A stretch of DNA of 15,580 nt from Clostridiales bacterium (GCA_016303265.1 JAEDLZ010000026.1:1-15580), one strand, 5' to 3'. Shown: positions 6,120 to 12,802, counted from the first letter of the stretch. Translations and numbers: made by a program. The notes: generated by a model not told the origin, from the sequence alone.

Positions 6120-8156
6120 TTATTCAACCATACCCTGAAGCTTTTCGCCCATACTCTCAAATATTGCTTCAAGCTCATCGGTTGTCTTATCAAATACATT
6201 GATGCACTTTCTGTCTTTAACGCTTATATCTACGCCTTTCTTAATGCTTACCGTTACAGTAAGGTCAGCATTATCCAAATCGAACAAATCGTCTATACCA
6301 AAGGATTCGTCGTAGTCGTAGCCATAGTCGTCGTAATAGTCGTAATAATCGTCATCATAGCCGTAATCATAGTCATCGTAATAGTCATAATAATCATCAT
6401 AGTAATCGTCATAATAATCATAGCCATCATCGTAATCGTAGTCATCGTAGTAGTCATCATAGTCATAGTCGTAAGCATAGCTTGCAACGGGTGTGACCGA
6501 TACGGAAGATAAAACAGCCTCCGGAGAGCCTCCGCCGTAAGCAATCTTATCTATCTCAGAGATTATATCGTCTACATCAATTGTTATTGAAAATCCACCG
6601 TCTTTGGAACATTTTCCGCTGCAAACAAACTCCTGCGGTTTGCTTATGCTAAATTTCCATTTTTCACGGTTAAAGTCCAAATCCAAATTAACATCAGCCA
6701 GCTTGTCGCCATTATTGTATGCGCTTATGTTGAAGAAAATCTCATTATCCTCGGTTATCCAATTTGAGGTATACTCAAGGGATGCCGAATTTTCGCCTTC
6801 ATTATATTCAACCGTAATGCCGTTTAAAAAGCTGTCCTCGTCTGTTCTGCTGATAACAACCTCGCCTTCCTCCCCGTCAATTGAAATCGTCACCGCAAAT
6901 ATTTCGCCTTTGTATTCAATAAATTCAAGGCTTATAGAGCCGTCTCCCGCATCGGCAGCCTTAATCTCATCAATCACATCATCAAGAGCGTCTGACACAT
7001 CCTTATTGTCGCCCAGCAATGACTGAATATAATCATCATCGCGGATAACCTTTAAGCTGTCCGCCGCATAATCCTTAAGGTCATCAAAGTCAATCTCAAC
7101 CTCTATCTTTTTAGCGCTTACCTTATCTCCGTTAATCCTGTACTTAACACTTTTACGGTTACTCATGTCCGAATTTTCAAGAAGAACCAAAAATTCATCC
7201 TCAAGCTTTTTCTTAAGATTTGCCAATTCCTTATTGTTGCTGCTGAAAAGCTCACGGACATTCGAATAGGATAAATCCAAATCCTTCAAAATTTTCAAAG
7301 CCTCTTCGTCCAAATCAAGGTCATTTGCGGAATTAAATTTGCTTAAGCCTTTGCCAAACTCCTTTGTCGGCACAACAAGATAGTTATCCTTAAGCTCAGG
7401 TACGGCAATTCCCATATATTCGTCATCCCAGAACCCCTGAACCGAAAGATTAGCCTCCGTTTCGGGAATCTTCACGGAAACTTTTCCGTCAATTAAGGCT
7501 TGGCTTTCGCTTGGATTATTCGCAATGTTTAAATCCATGTTCATATTAGCGTCCTGACTTGATATGTCCACATTATAACCTGCGGTATAATCCGTATCTT
7601 CATCTATGGTAAAGCCTATAATGTTTTTTATGCCCTGTGCCAACTCATCCCCCAGATTTTCAGCAGATTTTTTGACCACACTGCCAAAATATTTTTCGGG
7701 AGCAAGGGCATAAAATATGTTTTTCCATAGAAGTCCGCCGATTAAGCCCGCAACAGCCAATACGCCCACAACGCCTATCAATATCGGCTTTTTACCGTGT
7801 TTGGGTTTCTTTATGACAGGTTCTGCCCCTGTAATATTATAAGAATTTTCTGTCGCATATTCGTTTGGCATTGCACCCTCTGCCGGCTCTGCCGTAAATT
7901 CCTCAGGCATTGCATTCTCTGCCGGTTCTGCCGTAAATTCCTCTGGCATTGCACCCTCTGCCGGTTCTGCCGTAAATTCCTCTGGCATTGCACCCTCTGC
8001 CGGCTCTGCCGTAAATTCCTCAGGCATTGCATTCTCTGCCGGCTCTGCCGTAAATTCTTCAGGCATTACACTCACTGCCGGCTCTACCTTTGCTCCGCAG
8101 GAATTACAAAACAACACTCCGTCCGGAATTTGAGCTCCGCATTTTCCACAAAACAT
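6120..8156 (-). CDS. Zinc-ribbon, repeat-containing, single-pass membrane protein with Tyr/Asp tract (unknown function)
   Basis: 678 residues. Visible parts in order: a short zinc ribbon (C3, C6, C17, C20 in MFCGKCGA and FCNSCGAK); an acidic linker of 13-residue repeats (about 31-96, unit MPEEFTAEPAEGA); a basic stretch KKPKHGKK; one membrane helix (about 124-145); then about 530 residues of mixed alpha/beta character. By the positive-inside rule the zinc ribbon and repeats are cytoplasmic and the rest is outside. Residues 560-616 consist almost only of Tyr and Asp, and about 60 ordinary residues follow. The layout recalls zinc-ribbon membrane proteins such as TcaA/YvbJ, but I cannot assign it to a named family beyond the N-terminal ribbon. 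AGGGAGGG (8163-8170) lies 6 bp before the ATG. It has its own promoter and terminator, so it is probably monocistronic. Confidence 0.85.
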   Translation of the reverse strand: MFCGKCGAQIPDGVLFCNSCGAKVEPAVSVMPEEFTAEPAENAMPEEFTAEPAEGAMPEEFTAEPAEGAMPEEFTAEPAENAMPEEFTAEPAEGAMPNEYATENSYNITGAEPVIKKPKHGKKPILIGVVGVLAVAGLIGGLLWKNIFYALAPEKYFGSVVKKSAENLGDELAQGIKNIIGFTIDEDTDYTAGYNVDISSQDANMNMDLNIANNPSESQALIDGKVSVKIPETEANLSVQGFWDDEYMGIAVPELKDNYLVVPTKEFGKGLSKFNSANDLDLDEEALKILKDLDLSYSNVRELFSSNNKELANLKKKLEDEFLVLLENSDMSNRKSVKYRINGDKVSAKKIEVEIDFDDLKDYAADSLKVIRDDDYIQSLLGDNKDVSDALDDVIDEIKAADAGDGSISLEFIEYKGEIFAVTISIDGEEGEVVISRTDEDSFLNGITVEYNEGENSASLEYTSNWITEDNEIFFNISAYNNGDKLADVNLDLDFNREKWKFSISKPQEFVCSGKCSKDGGFSITIDVDDIISEIDKIAYGGGSPEAVLSSVSVTPVASYAYDYDYDDYYDDYDYDDGYDYYDDYYDDYYDYYDDYDYGYDDDYYDYYDDYGYDYDESFGIDDLFDLDNADLTVTVSIKKGVDISVKDRKCINVFDKTTDELEAIFESMGEKLQGMVE
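6309..6479 (-). repeat. Low-complexity Tyr/Asp codon tract (57 codons)
   Basis: Encodes residues 560-616 of the zinc-ribbon membrane protein. By my count 27 are Tyr and 26 Asp, with one Ala and three Gly. The DNA is an imperfect trinucleotide repeat built from GAY and TAY codons, with both synonymous codons of each amino acid mixed, so the protein composition appears to be selected and not only a recent slippage product. Confidence 0.9.
7867..8061 (-). repeat. Five tandem 39-bp repeats inside the zinc-ribbon protein gene
   Basis: Units begin on the plus strand at 7867, 7906, 7945, 7984 and 8023, exactly 39 bp (13 codons) apart, and each encodes a version of MPEEFTAEPAE plus (N/G)A. Units 1 and 4 are identical; the others differ at a few positions only (CATTCTCT or CACCCTCT, GGCTCT or GGTTCT, and the last bases). 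Diverged half-copies flank both ends (from 7828 and from 8062). The period is a multiple of three, so copy number changes would keep the frame. Confidence 0.95.
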
Positions 8157-8184
8157 AAAATACCCTCCCTATACTTTTTATTTA

Positions 8185-8213
8185 ATTCTACAATATACAA
8201 CAATTTTTGTCAA
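8185..8213 (-). promoter_or_regulatory. Sigma-A type promoter for the zinc-ribbon membrane protein gene
   Basis: On the minus strand TTGACA (8213-8208) and TAGAAT (8190-8185) are 17 bp apart. The predicted start near 8178 leaves a leader of about 20 nt holding AGGGAGGG and the ATG at 8156. The -35 box is perfect and the -10 box matches at four of six positions. Confidence 0.75.
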
Positions 8214-8421
8214 TATATTTTTATATATAGCAAAGTTTTTCAATCGGTCAGATAAGTATAACTATTTATTCAACGCCATGTGCGCTGATTATTATAAAAA
8301 ATTTCGGACGGCTGTTATTGTCTGTTTGCCTTATAAAAAATTACCCATAGACTGCGCAATAACCAAAAGGCGCTATATTAGAGGCAAAAGAGAGATATAC
8401 CATTTCCCGTAAGGCAAAAAA
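8214..8421. other. Intergenic stretch with no assigned feature
   Basis: This is the unexplained part of the 311-bp gap between the zinc-ribbon membrane protein gene and the CD1247-like gene. It is A+T rich, holds a 12-bp direct repeat (TTATAAAAAATT at 8292-8303 and 8331-8342) and a 44-codon open frame on the plus strand (8278-8412) that lacks a ribosome binding site. I see no RNA gene, known riboswitch or mobile element remnant. Confidence 0.6.
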
Positions 8422-8449
8422 ATACCGCCGATAACTTTATCGGCGGTAT
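8422..8449 (-). terminator. Strong intrinsic terminator after the CD1247-like gene
   Basis: A perfect 12-bp stem (arms 8422-8433 and 8438-8449, ATACCGCCGATA / TATCGGCGGTAT) with a 4-nt loop, followed on the minus strand by a run of seven T, then GCC. It lies 18 bp after the stop of the gene at 8468-8872 and ends the efp transcript. Confidence 0.93.
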
Positions 8450-8467
8450 AGTAATATAATCCGAAGT

Positions 8468-8872
8468 CTATTCACAGTCCTCACACTGATTGTCGCATTC
8501 AAATTCAAGCTCAATCGGTTCTCCGCAGAAAGGACAAACGAGATTATCGTCATCAAAATCATCATAGGTCAAAAAAACATCCTTGCCGCAGTTTTCACAT
8601 TTGATTGCAAATTCTTCGTCATCATCGTCATAGTATTCATAGTCTTCCTCGTCGAAGACTTCTTCACACAAAATATCGATAGAATCATCAATATCATCCA
8701 TTCTGTCCGCTATGAAGCCCTGCTCATCATCCACTGCTTCAAGCATATCCGTCACATCGCCCAAAAGCGCAATAATCTCATTTAAAAGCTTTCCCTCATT
8801 GCTTTCGCAGTCAAGTTTCATTCCTTCAGCAAGACCCTTAAGGTATGCTGCTCTGTTTGTTAAATCAGACAT
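8468..8872 (-). CDS. CD1247 N-terminal domain protein with C-terminal zinc ribbon
   Basis: 134 residues. The N-terminal part (about 1-70, MSDLTNRAAYLKGLAEGMKL onward) is an alpha-helical, acidic domain that matches the conserved Clostridia family named after C. difficile CD1247. A very acidic linker with tyrosines follows (74-88). Then comes a zinc ribbon with C92, C95 (CENC) and C113, C116 (CPFC), and a tail with three more cysteines (C126, C130, C133) that could bind a second metal. No membrane segment is seen. GGAGGT at 8877-8882 lies 4 bp before the ATG. The gene starts 14 bp after efp and shares its terminator, so the two are almost surely co-transcribed. The function is unknown; the neighbourhood suggests translation or quality control, which is inference only. 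Confidence 0.85.
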   Translation of the reverse strand: MSDLTNRAAYLKGLAEGMKLDCESNEGKLLNEIIALLGDVTDMLEAVDDEQGFIADRMDDIDDSIDILCEEVFDEEDYEYYDDDDEEFAIKCENCGKDVFLTYDDFDDDNLVCPFCGEPIELEFECDNQCEDCE

Positions 8873-8886
8873 AATAACCTCCGTTC

Positions 8887-9444
8887 TTAAACTCTTGACA
8901 TATACTCAGCCGTTCTTGTATCAATTTTAATCATATCACCTTCGTTAATAAACATAGGAACTGTTACAACCGCACCGGTTTCAACGGTTGCGGGCTTCGT
9001 AACATTTGACGCCGTGTTGCCCTTGATGCCGGGTTCCGTTTCAATAACTTTAAGCTCAACAAAGTTCGGCGGTTCAACGCTGAATACATTTCCCTTATAC
9101 GAAAGGATTGTAACAAGCATATTCTCCTTAACAAATTTAAGTGCGTCGCCGAGCTGTTCCTCGCTCAAAGGCATCTGCTCGTATGTTTCCTGGTCCATGA
9201 AATAATAAAGACCGTCCGCCTCGTATAAATATTCCATATCTTTTCTTTCTATCATAGCCTTTTCAACCTTTTCGGTCGGGTTAAAGCTACGCTCAACAAC
9301 AGCGCCTGTAATAACATTCTTCATTTTGGTTCTGACGAACGCTGCACCTTTCCCCGGTTTTACATGCTGAAATTCAACAACCTGATAAACATTTCCCTCA
9401 AATTCAAAAGTTAATCCGTTTCTGAACTCGCCTGCTGATATCAT
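8887..9444 (-). CDS. efp: Translation elongation factor P
   Basis: 185 residues, the full three-domain length: a KOW-like N-terminal domain (MISAGEFRNGLTFEFEGNVYQVVEF), then two OB folds (YLYEADGLYYFMDQETYEQMPL and the C-terminal IDTRTAEYMSRV region). The loop HVKPGKGAAFVR places lysine K32 at the tip, the residue that is modified in many bacteria. Family knowledge: EF-P binds between the P and E sites and relieves stalling at polyproline runs. A full Shine-Dalgarno AGGAGGT (9453-9459) lies 8 bp before the ATG, which points to high expression. It follows the Xaa-Pro peptidase gene as in B. subtilis (yqhT-efp) and is followed at once by the CD1247-like gene. No lysine-modifying enzyme gene (epmA/epmB or similar) lies in the window. 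Confidence 0.98.
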   Translation of the reverse strand: MISAGEFRNGLTFEFEGNVYQVVEFQHVKPGKGAAFVRTKMKNVITGAVVERSFNPTEKVEKAMIERKDMEYLYEADGLYYFMDQETYEQMPLSEEQLGDALKFVKENMLVTILSYKGNVFSVEPPNFVELKVIETEPGIKGNTASNVTKPATVETGAVVTVPMFINEGDMIKIDTRTAEYMSRV

Positions 9445-9487
9445 TGGTACTTACCTCCTGTTTTTCGTTTAATAATCTCACTTCATT

Positions 9488-9516
9488 ATTTTATACTAAA
9501 TTTACCCAAATTGCAA
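9488..9516 (-). promoter_or_regulatory. Possible sigma-A promoter for efp
   Basis: In the 91-bp gap between the peptidase gene and efp, on the minus strand, TTGCAA (9516-9511) and TAAAAT (9493-9488) are 17 bp apart. Each box has one mismatch. It would start transcription near 9481, giving a leader of about 35 nt. No terminator is seen in this gap, so efp may also be read from the peptidase promoter. Confidence 0.5.
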
Positions 9517-9535
9517 GACATTTTTTAATTATTAT

Positions 9536-10579
9536 CTAAATTTCTATGAGATTTTTCTCAGAATGTGTGAAATTAAGGCATCCGCCGCCCTTTACACAAA
9601 CCAAATCCTCTATTCTTACTCCGCCAAATCCGGGAATATATATGCCCGGCTCACAACTGACCACCATGTTTTCTTCAAGAATTATGCCGCTTTTCGGCGA
9701 AAGATTGGGGAGCTCATGAATCAGAAGCCCGACGCCGTGACCTAAAGAGTGTCCGAAATATTCTCCGTATCCCGCCCTTTCTATAACAGCTCTCGCCGCC
9801 TTATCGGCATCTGCGCCGCTTATTCCGCTCCTTATTGCCAAAAGTCCCTCCCTCTGAGCGGTTAAAACCGTTTCATATATGGCCTTTTGCCTTTTATCTG
9901 ACTTCCCCAAAACAACGGTTCTCGTCATATCCGAGCAATAGCCCCCGAACACACACCCAAAGTCCATGGTTATAAAATCACCGTTTTCAAGCTTTTTGTT
10001 ATCCGGCCTGCCGTGAGGCATACTTGTCTTTTTTCCGCTTATCGCTATTGTATCAAAGGATGTTTTGTCTGCCCCCTGCCTTTTCATAAAGTACTCCAGC
10101 TCGGCAGCTATATCCCGTTCGCTCACGCCTTCCTTTATATACCCTAAAATATGGGAAAACGCCTTATCTCCGATTTCCTCCGCCTTTGCAATTCTTTCAA
10201 GCTCCCACTCTTCCTTCACCATACGGAGTTTGTTTATCTCGGCGGACCTTCCTGTAAATTCAGCCTCAGCAAGCTCTTTAAGGCGCTTAAGCTCCATAAC
10301 GGTCATACAATCATCCTCGATTGCGGCAGTTTTAATCCCCCGTTCATTTATTGCATTGCAAAGGTCACCCAATCCGCACCATTTTACAACCGAAAAATTT
10401 TTTGTTTCCCTTTCCGCCTGCTCGGTGTATCTGGAATCGGTAAACAACAGCCGTTCCTTATTCGTTATCAATACCGCTCCCTCTCCCCCGGTAAATCCCG
10501 AGAAATACCGCATATTATGCGGCGAGGTCAAAAGTACGGCGTCTTCCCCCTTTAAAATTTTGTCAAGCTTTCTATACAT
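9536..10579 (-). CDS. Xaa-Pro aminopeptidase/dipeptidase, M24B family (YqhT-like)
   Basis: 347 residues, with a creatinase-like N-terminal domain (about 1-120, SPHNMRYFSGFTGGEGAVLI, LFTDSRYTEQA) and a pita-bread M24 catalytic domain (about 125-345). The five dinuclear metal ligands are visible: D206 (TMDFG), D217 (CSDMTRT), H281 (HSLGHGVG), E310 (SCEPGIY) and E324 (VRIEDL); H189 (MPHGRPD) is the usual active-site histidine. It cleaves peptide bonds next to proline in the cytoplasm. Its size is that of the short B. subtilis YqhT/YpdF type and not of E. coli PepP (about 440 residues), so aminopeptidase and prolidase activity cannot be told apart from sequence. AAGGA lies about 9 bp before the ATG. 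Its place just upstream of efp links two proline-related functions. Confidence 0.92.
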   Translation of the reverse strand: MYRKLDKILKGEDAVLLTSPHNMRYFSGFTGGEGAVLITNKERLLFTDSRYTEQAERETKNFSVVKWCGLGDLCNAINERGIKTAAIEDDCMTVMELKRLKELAEAEFTGRSAEINKLRMVKEEWELERIAKAEEIGDKAFSHILGYIKEGVSERDIAAELEYFMKRQGADKTSFDTIAISGKKTSMPHGRPDNKKLENGDFITMDFGCVFGGYCSDMTRTVVLGKSDKRQKAIYETVLTAQREGLLAIRSGISGADADKAARAVIERAGYGEYFGHSLGHGVGLLIHELPNLSPKSGIILEENMVVSCEPGIYIPGFGGVRIEDLVCVKGGGCLNFTHSEKNLIEI

Positions 10580-10749
10580 AAAACCAAATCCTTATATTTA
10601 AGACATCACAAAATGTCAGTTTTCCGTGCGTCTTAAGTCTGTTAAATCAGCCGTTTTAAACTGCCGTCTTTAAACGGCACTAAGCCGTCCTGTCCGGCGC
10701 CCGTAAACCGTATCAGTTGCCGCATTGTAGGGCATACTGAGAAAAATAT
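10580..10749. other. Intergenic leader region of the peptidase gene with competing hairpins
   Basis: A gene-free stretch between the TIM-barrel gene and the peptidase gene. It carries four GCCGT/ACGGC motifs within about 40 bp (from 10650, 10663, 10674 and 10684 on the plus strand). On the minus strand TGCCGT can pair with ACGGCA (loop 6), or GCCGTTTAAA with TTTAAAACGGC (one bulge). No T-run follows, so it is not a standard terminator. I see no convincing promoter and no known riboswitch. Confidence 0.5.
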
Positions 10750-10777
10750 CGGTATTTTATCTATGCTGCATATACCG
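10750..10777 (-). terminator. Weak possible terminator after the TIM-barrel gene
   Basis: On the minus strand CGGTAT and ATACCG form a 6-bp stem around a 16-nt loop, followed by ATATTTTTC, right after the stop of the endonuclease-IV-like gene. The stem is short and the loop long, so the call is tentative. Confidence 0.35.
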
Positions 10778-11629
10778 CTACAGCTTTTCAAGATAGCTTT
10801 TCATAAGAAGAAACGCATCCTCTGTCTGCGTTCCTCTGGATTCGCATATAACCGTGGGGCAAAGCTGTCTGCCGGCAATAATTTCGGCGATAGGCTCAAA
10901 CTCGGGGCCATATTCCGTTTCACTGTAGCAGCGGTGTTTCTTCTCTCCTGCATTGGTAAATTCAATGCGGCTGTAATGAATATGAAAATTTTTCTCCCGA
11001 TAGGCGCCCAGCTTATTCCCTATAACATCAAATATACGCTCAAAATCCGCTTTTGTGCGCAATCCGCCCAAGGTTTGGGAATTTATATGTCCGAAATCCA
11101 CCGTAGGCGTAAGCCTTTCATCAATTAAGCAAAGCTCACAAACCTCTTCAATGGTGCCCAGTTGTTTCACCTTTCCCATGGTTTCGGGGCAGATACTTAT
11201 ATGACCAAATCCGTTTTCATCCGCCGCTTTAACCGCCATAGACAGCGTATCCTTTGCAAGGCTCAGCGCCTCTCTTCGGGTTATGCTCCCGCAGGAACCG
11301 GAATGGACAACTATTCTCTTTGCTCCCATTGCGTCGGCAACAGCCAAGGTATCGAGAATATATTTAATGCTTTTTTGCCGTTTTTCCTCCTCTGTCGACG
11401 ACAGACTGATAAAATACGGCGCATGAACGGAAAGGGATATACCCTCCTTCCTTGCCGCGTCGCCTATGGCTTTGGCGGAATCGCAAGAAACTTTTATGCC
11501 TTTTCCGCATTCGTATTCATATGCGGAAAGCCCTTTCTCCTTTACCCATTTCGGGGCTTCAAGCGCGGATTTATGACCCTCGTCATAAAATTTTTCGCAG
11601 TTACCCCCCGGTCCGAATTTTGCTAACAT
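10778..11629 (-). CDS. Endonuclease IV-like TIM-barrel protein (AP_endonuc_2 superfamily)
   Basis: 283 residues, close to endonuclease IV (Nfo). Aligned by eye with Nfo, most metal ligands are in place: H69 (SVHAPY), H109 (VVHSGS), E149 (CPET), D178 and H181 (VDFGHINS), H216 or H218 (FHIHYS), H232 and E263 (ICESRG). The Nfo motif DRH, which provides an Asp and a His to the third zinc, reads KKH here (K230, H232), so one ligand seems lost. The NDSK signature is also absent (HYSRIEF). It may be a repair enzyme, or a sugar isomerase/epimerase-like relative. AAAGGA lies 5 bp before the ATG. It overlaps yqeG by 7 bp, so the two are translated together. Confidence 0.82.
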   Translation of the reverse strand: MLAKFGPGGNCEKFYDEGHKSALEAPKWVKEKGLSAYEYECGKGIKVSCDSAKAIGDAARKEGISLSVHAPYFISLSSTEEEKRQKSIKYILDTLAVADAMGAKRIVVHSGSCGSITRREALSLAKDTLSMAVKAADENGFGHISICPETMGKVKQLGTIEEVCELCLIDERLTPTVDFGHINSQTLGGLRTKADFERIFDVIGNKLGAYREKNFHIHYSRIEFTNAGEKKHRCYSETEYGPEFEPIAEIIAGRQLCPTVICESRGTQTEDAFLLMKSYLEKL

Positions 11630-12132
11630 ATTATTCCTTTCACTCTCTTCCTTTCGGGAAGTATCATTCTTTCAAAAATACGCTTAAATCTGATGAATTT
11701 CCCCTCATTCGGAGAAATTTGTTCTATCAGAATTGTGAACATTCCTGCCATATTTCCGCCCAGCATATCCGTAAAAAGCTGGTCGCCGACCATTGCGGTT
11801 TCCTCGGGTCTGAGCCCCATTTCCCCGCAGATTTTCTTCAGATTTTTCGTCAGAGGCTTCTTTGCCTTGGGAAGATACGGCACTCCTAAATCTTTGGCAA
11901 AGGCTGTTACTCTGCCCTCCTTATTGTTCGACGCAATATATGAGGCAAAACCCATTGCCCCTATCTTCTCAAACCATGCGCGGACCTCGCTTGGTGCATA
12001 GGCTGTGTCATAGGGAACAATGGTATTGTCCACATCGAAAATAAAGCCCTTTATGCCCATCGCTTTAAGTTTATCCAAATCTATTTCATATATTGATATT
12101 TCATACAATCTCGGCCTGAAAAATTTTCTCAT
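11623..12132 (-). CDS. yqeG: YqeG family HAD IIIA-type phosphatase
   Basis: 169 residues from ATG 12132, which has AAGGAG 6 bp upstream; the longer frame begins with TTG at 12153, before that site, and is unlikely. HAD motifs in order: I, FDVDNTIVPY (D33, D35); II, ASNN (S68, N69); III, K92 in KAKKPL; IV, VGDQLFTDMLGGN (D117, D122). The C-terminal basic stretch RFKRIFERMILPERKR is typical of the family. Members are predicted cytoplasmic phosphatases; in B. subtilis the gene sits next to yqeH (ribosome assembly GTPase), but here its partner is the TIM-barrel gene, which it overlaps by 7 bp. Related eukaryotic proteins (GEP4/PTPMT-like) dephosphorylate phosphatidylglycerophosphate, so a lipid substrate is possible but unproven. 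Confidence 0.93.
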   Translation of the reverse strand: MRKFFRPRLYEISIYEIDLDKLKAMGIKGFIFDVDNTIVPYDTAYAPSEVRAWFEKIGAMGFASYIASNNKEGRVTAFAKDLGVPYLPKAKKPLTKNLKKICGEMGLRPEETAMVGDQLFTDMLGGNMAGMFTILIEQISPNEGKFIRFKRIFERMILPERKRVKGIIC

Positions 12133-12138
12133 TCTTCG

Positions 12139-12144
12139 CTCCTT
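12139..12144 (-). promoter_or_regulatory. Ribosome binding site AAGGAG that sets the yqeG start
   Basis: On the minus strand AAGGAG ends 6 bp before ATG 12132. The upstream in-frame TTG at 12153 lies 5' of this site and has no comparable match, so the ATG start is preferred. Confidence 0.8.
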
Positions 12145-12288
12145 GGCAATCAATTTCTATGCCCGTTGGGGCAGCCTTTGCTGCACTGTTGAATATGTTT
12201 CTGTGCTTTTCCGCCTCTAAGGGGTAAAAAGCAAAGCAAGACATAAAATCAGGACTAAAAATCTTGATTTTCAGCCTGTTCATATCCT

Positions 12289-12732
12289 TTACGATAAATG
12301 TGCTTTAACTATTTCGTTAATCATTTTCCCGTCGGCTCTGCCCTTTGTTTGCGGCATAACAACGCCCATAATTCTGCCCATATCCTTCATTGATGTCGCC
12401 CCGATTTCATCCATAGCCCGGGTAACTATTTCCTCAAGCTCCTCCTTTGAGAGCTGCTTGGGAAGATAAGCAAGCAATATCTCTATTTCACGGTTAATGT
12501 CTGCTATAAGGTCATCTCTGCCGCTCTTTTCGTATTCGGGCAGAACATCGCGGCGACGCTTAAGCTCCTTTGCGATAACATCAATAATGCCTTCATCGTC
12601 AAGCTCTGTTTTATTGTCCTTTTCAACCTGGAGCACAGAAGAGCGAATCATCTGAACCGTATTCTTCCTTATAATGTCCTTCTCCTTCATTGCCTCTTTA
12701 AGATCATTCATAAGCGTTTCTTTAAGCGCCAT
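12289..12732 (-). CDS. yqeY: GatB/YqeY domain protein
   Basis: 147 residues, the normal length. The all-helical YqeY fold is recognisable from MALKETLMNDLKEAMKEKD, RKNTVQMIRSSV, AYLPKQLSKEELEEIV and the C-terminal MKDMGRIMGVVMPQTKGRADGK region, which resembles the tail domain of the amidotransferase subunit GatB that contacts tRNA. In the absence of GatB the family's exact role is unknown; tRNA or aminoacyl-tRNA metabolism is the usual suggestion. AGGAGG lies 7 bp before the ATG. It follows rpsU as in B. subtilis, but a terminator stands between them, so only read-through from the rpsU promoter or an unseen internal promoter would supply it. No strong terminator follows; AAAATCA/TGATTTT near 12246-12272 is a weak hairpin. 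Confidence 0.95.
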   Translation of the reverse strand: MALKETLMNDLKEAMKEKDIIRKNTVQMIRSSVLQVEKDNKTELDDEGIIDVIAKELKRRRDVLPEYEKSGRDDLIADINREIEILLAYLPKQLSKEELEEIVTRAMDEIGATSMKDMGRIMGVVMPQTKGRADGKMINEIVKAHLS

Positions 12733-12768
12733 AAAAATTCCTCCTGATAAATATAAATTAAAACAAAA

Positions 12769-12789
12769 CCGCCCTCAATGCGAAGGCGG
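12769..12789 (-). terminator. Intrinsic terminator between rpsU and yqeY
   Basis: On the minus strand CCGCCTTC and GAGGGCGG pair (8 bp, one G-U) around the loop GCATT, followed by TTTTGTTTT. It lies about 13 bp after the rpsU stop and upstream of the yqeY ribosome binding site, so it probably lowers yqeY expression relative to rpsU. Confidence 0.88.
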
Positions 12790-12802
12790 CCCTTTTATTT
12801 AA

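Noticed and set aside
6293..6544. Minus-strand frame rich in Met and Thr over the Tyr/Asp tract
   Set aside because: It is a frame-shifted reading of GAY/TAY codons (ATG, ATA and ACT triplets) and lies wholly inside the zinc-ribbon protein gene.
7867..8061. Repeat array as a CRISPR
   Set aside because: The 39-bp units are directly adjacent without spacers and encode protein repeats in frame.
7797..8255. Plus-strand 152-codon frame with Cys/Arg-rich repeats, and a minus-strand 73-codon frame over the same repeats
   Set aside because: Both are other-frame readings of the 39-bp repeat array, whose period of three codons times 13 keeps several frames open. No ribosome binding site fits, and the real gene in the third frame has a promoter, ribosome binding site and terminator.
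8278..8412. 44-codon plus-strand frame (MCADYYKKF start, basic)
   Set aside because: No Shine-Dalgarno site and no promoter, and its end runs through the 8-bp before the opposite-strand terminator. It could be a chance frame; only conservation in relatives would revive it.
12101..12283. 60-codon minus-strand frame upstream of yqeG
   Set aside because: It overlaps the yqeG start in another frame, has AAAGGA only 1 bp from its ATG, and resembles no protein I know.
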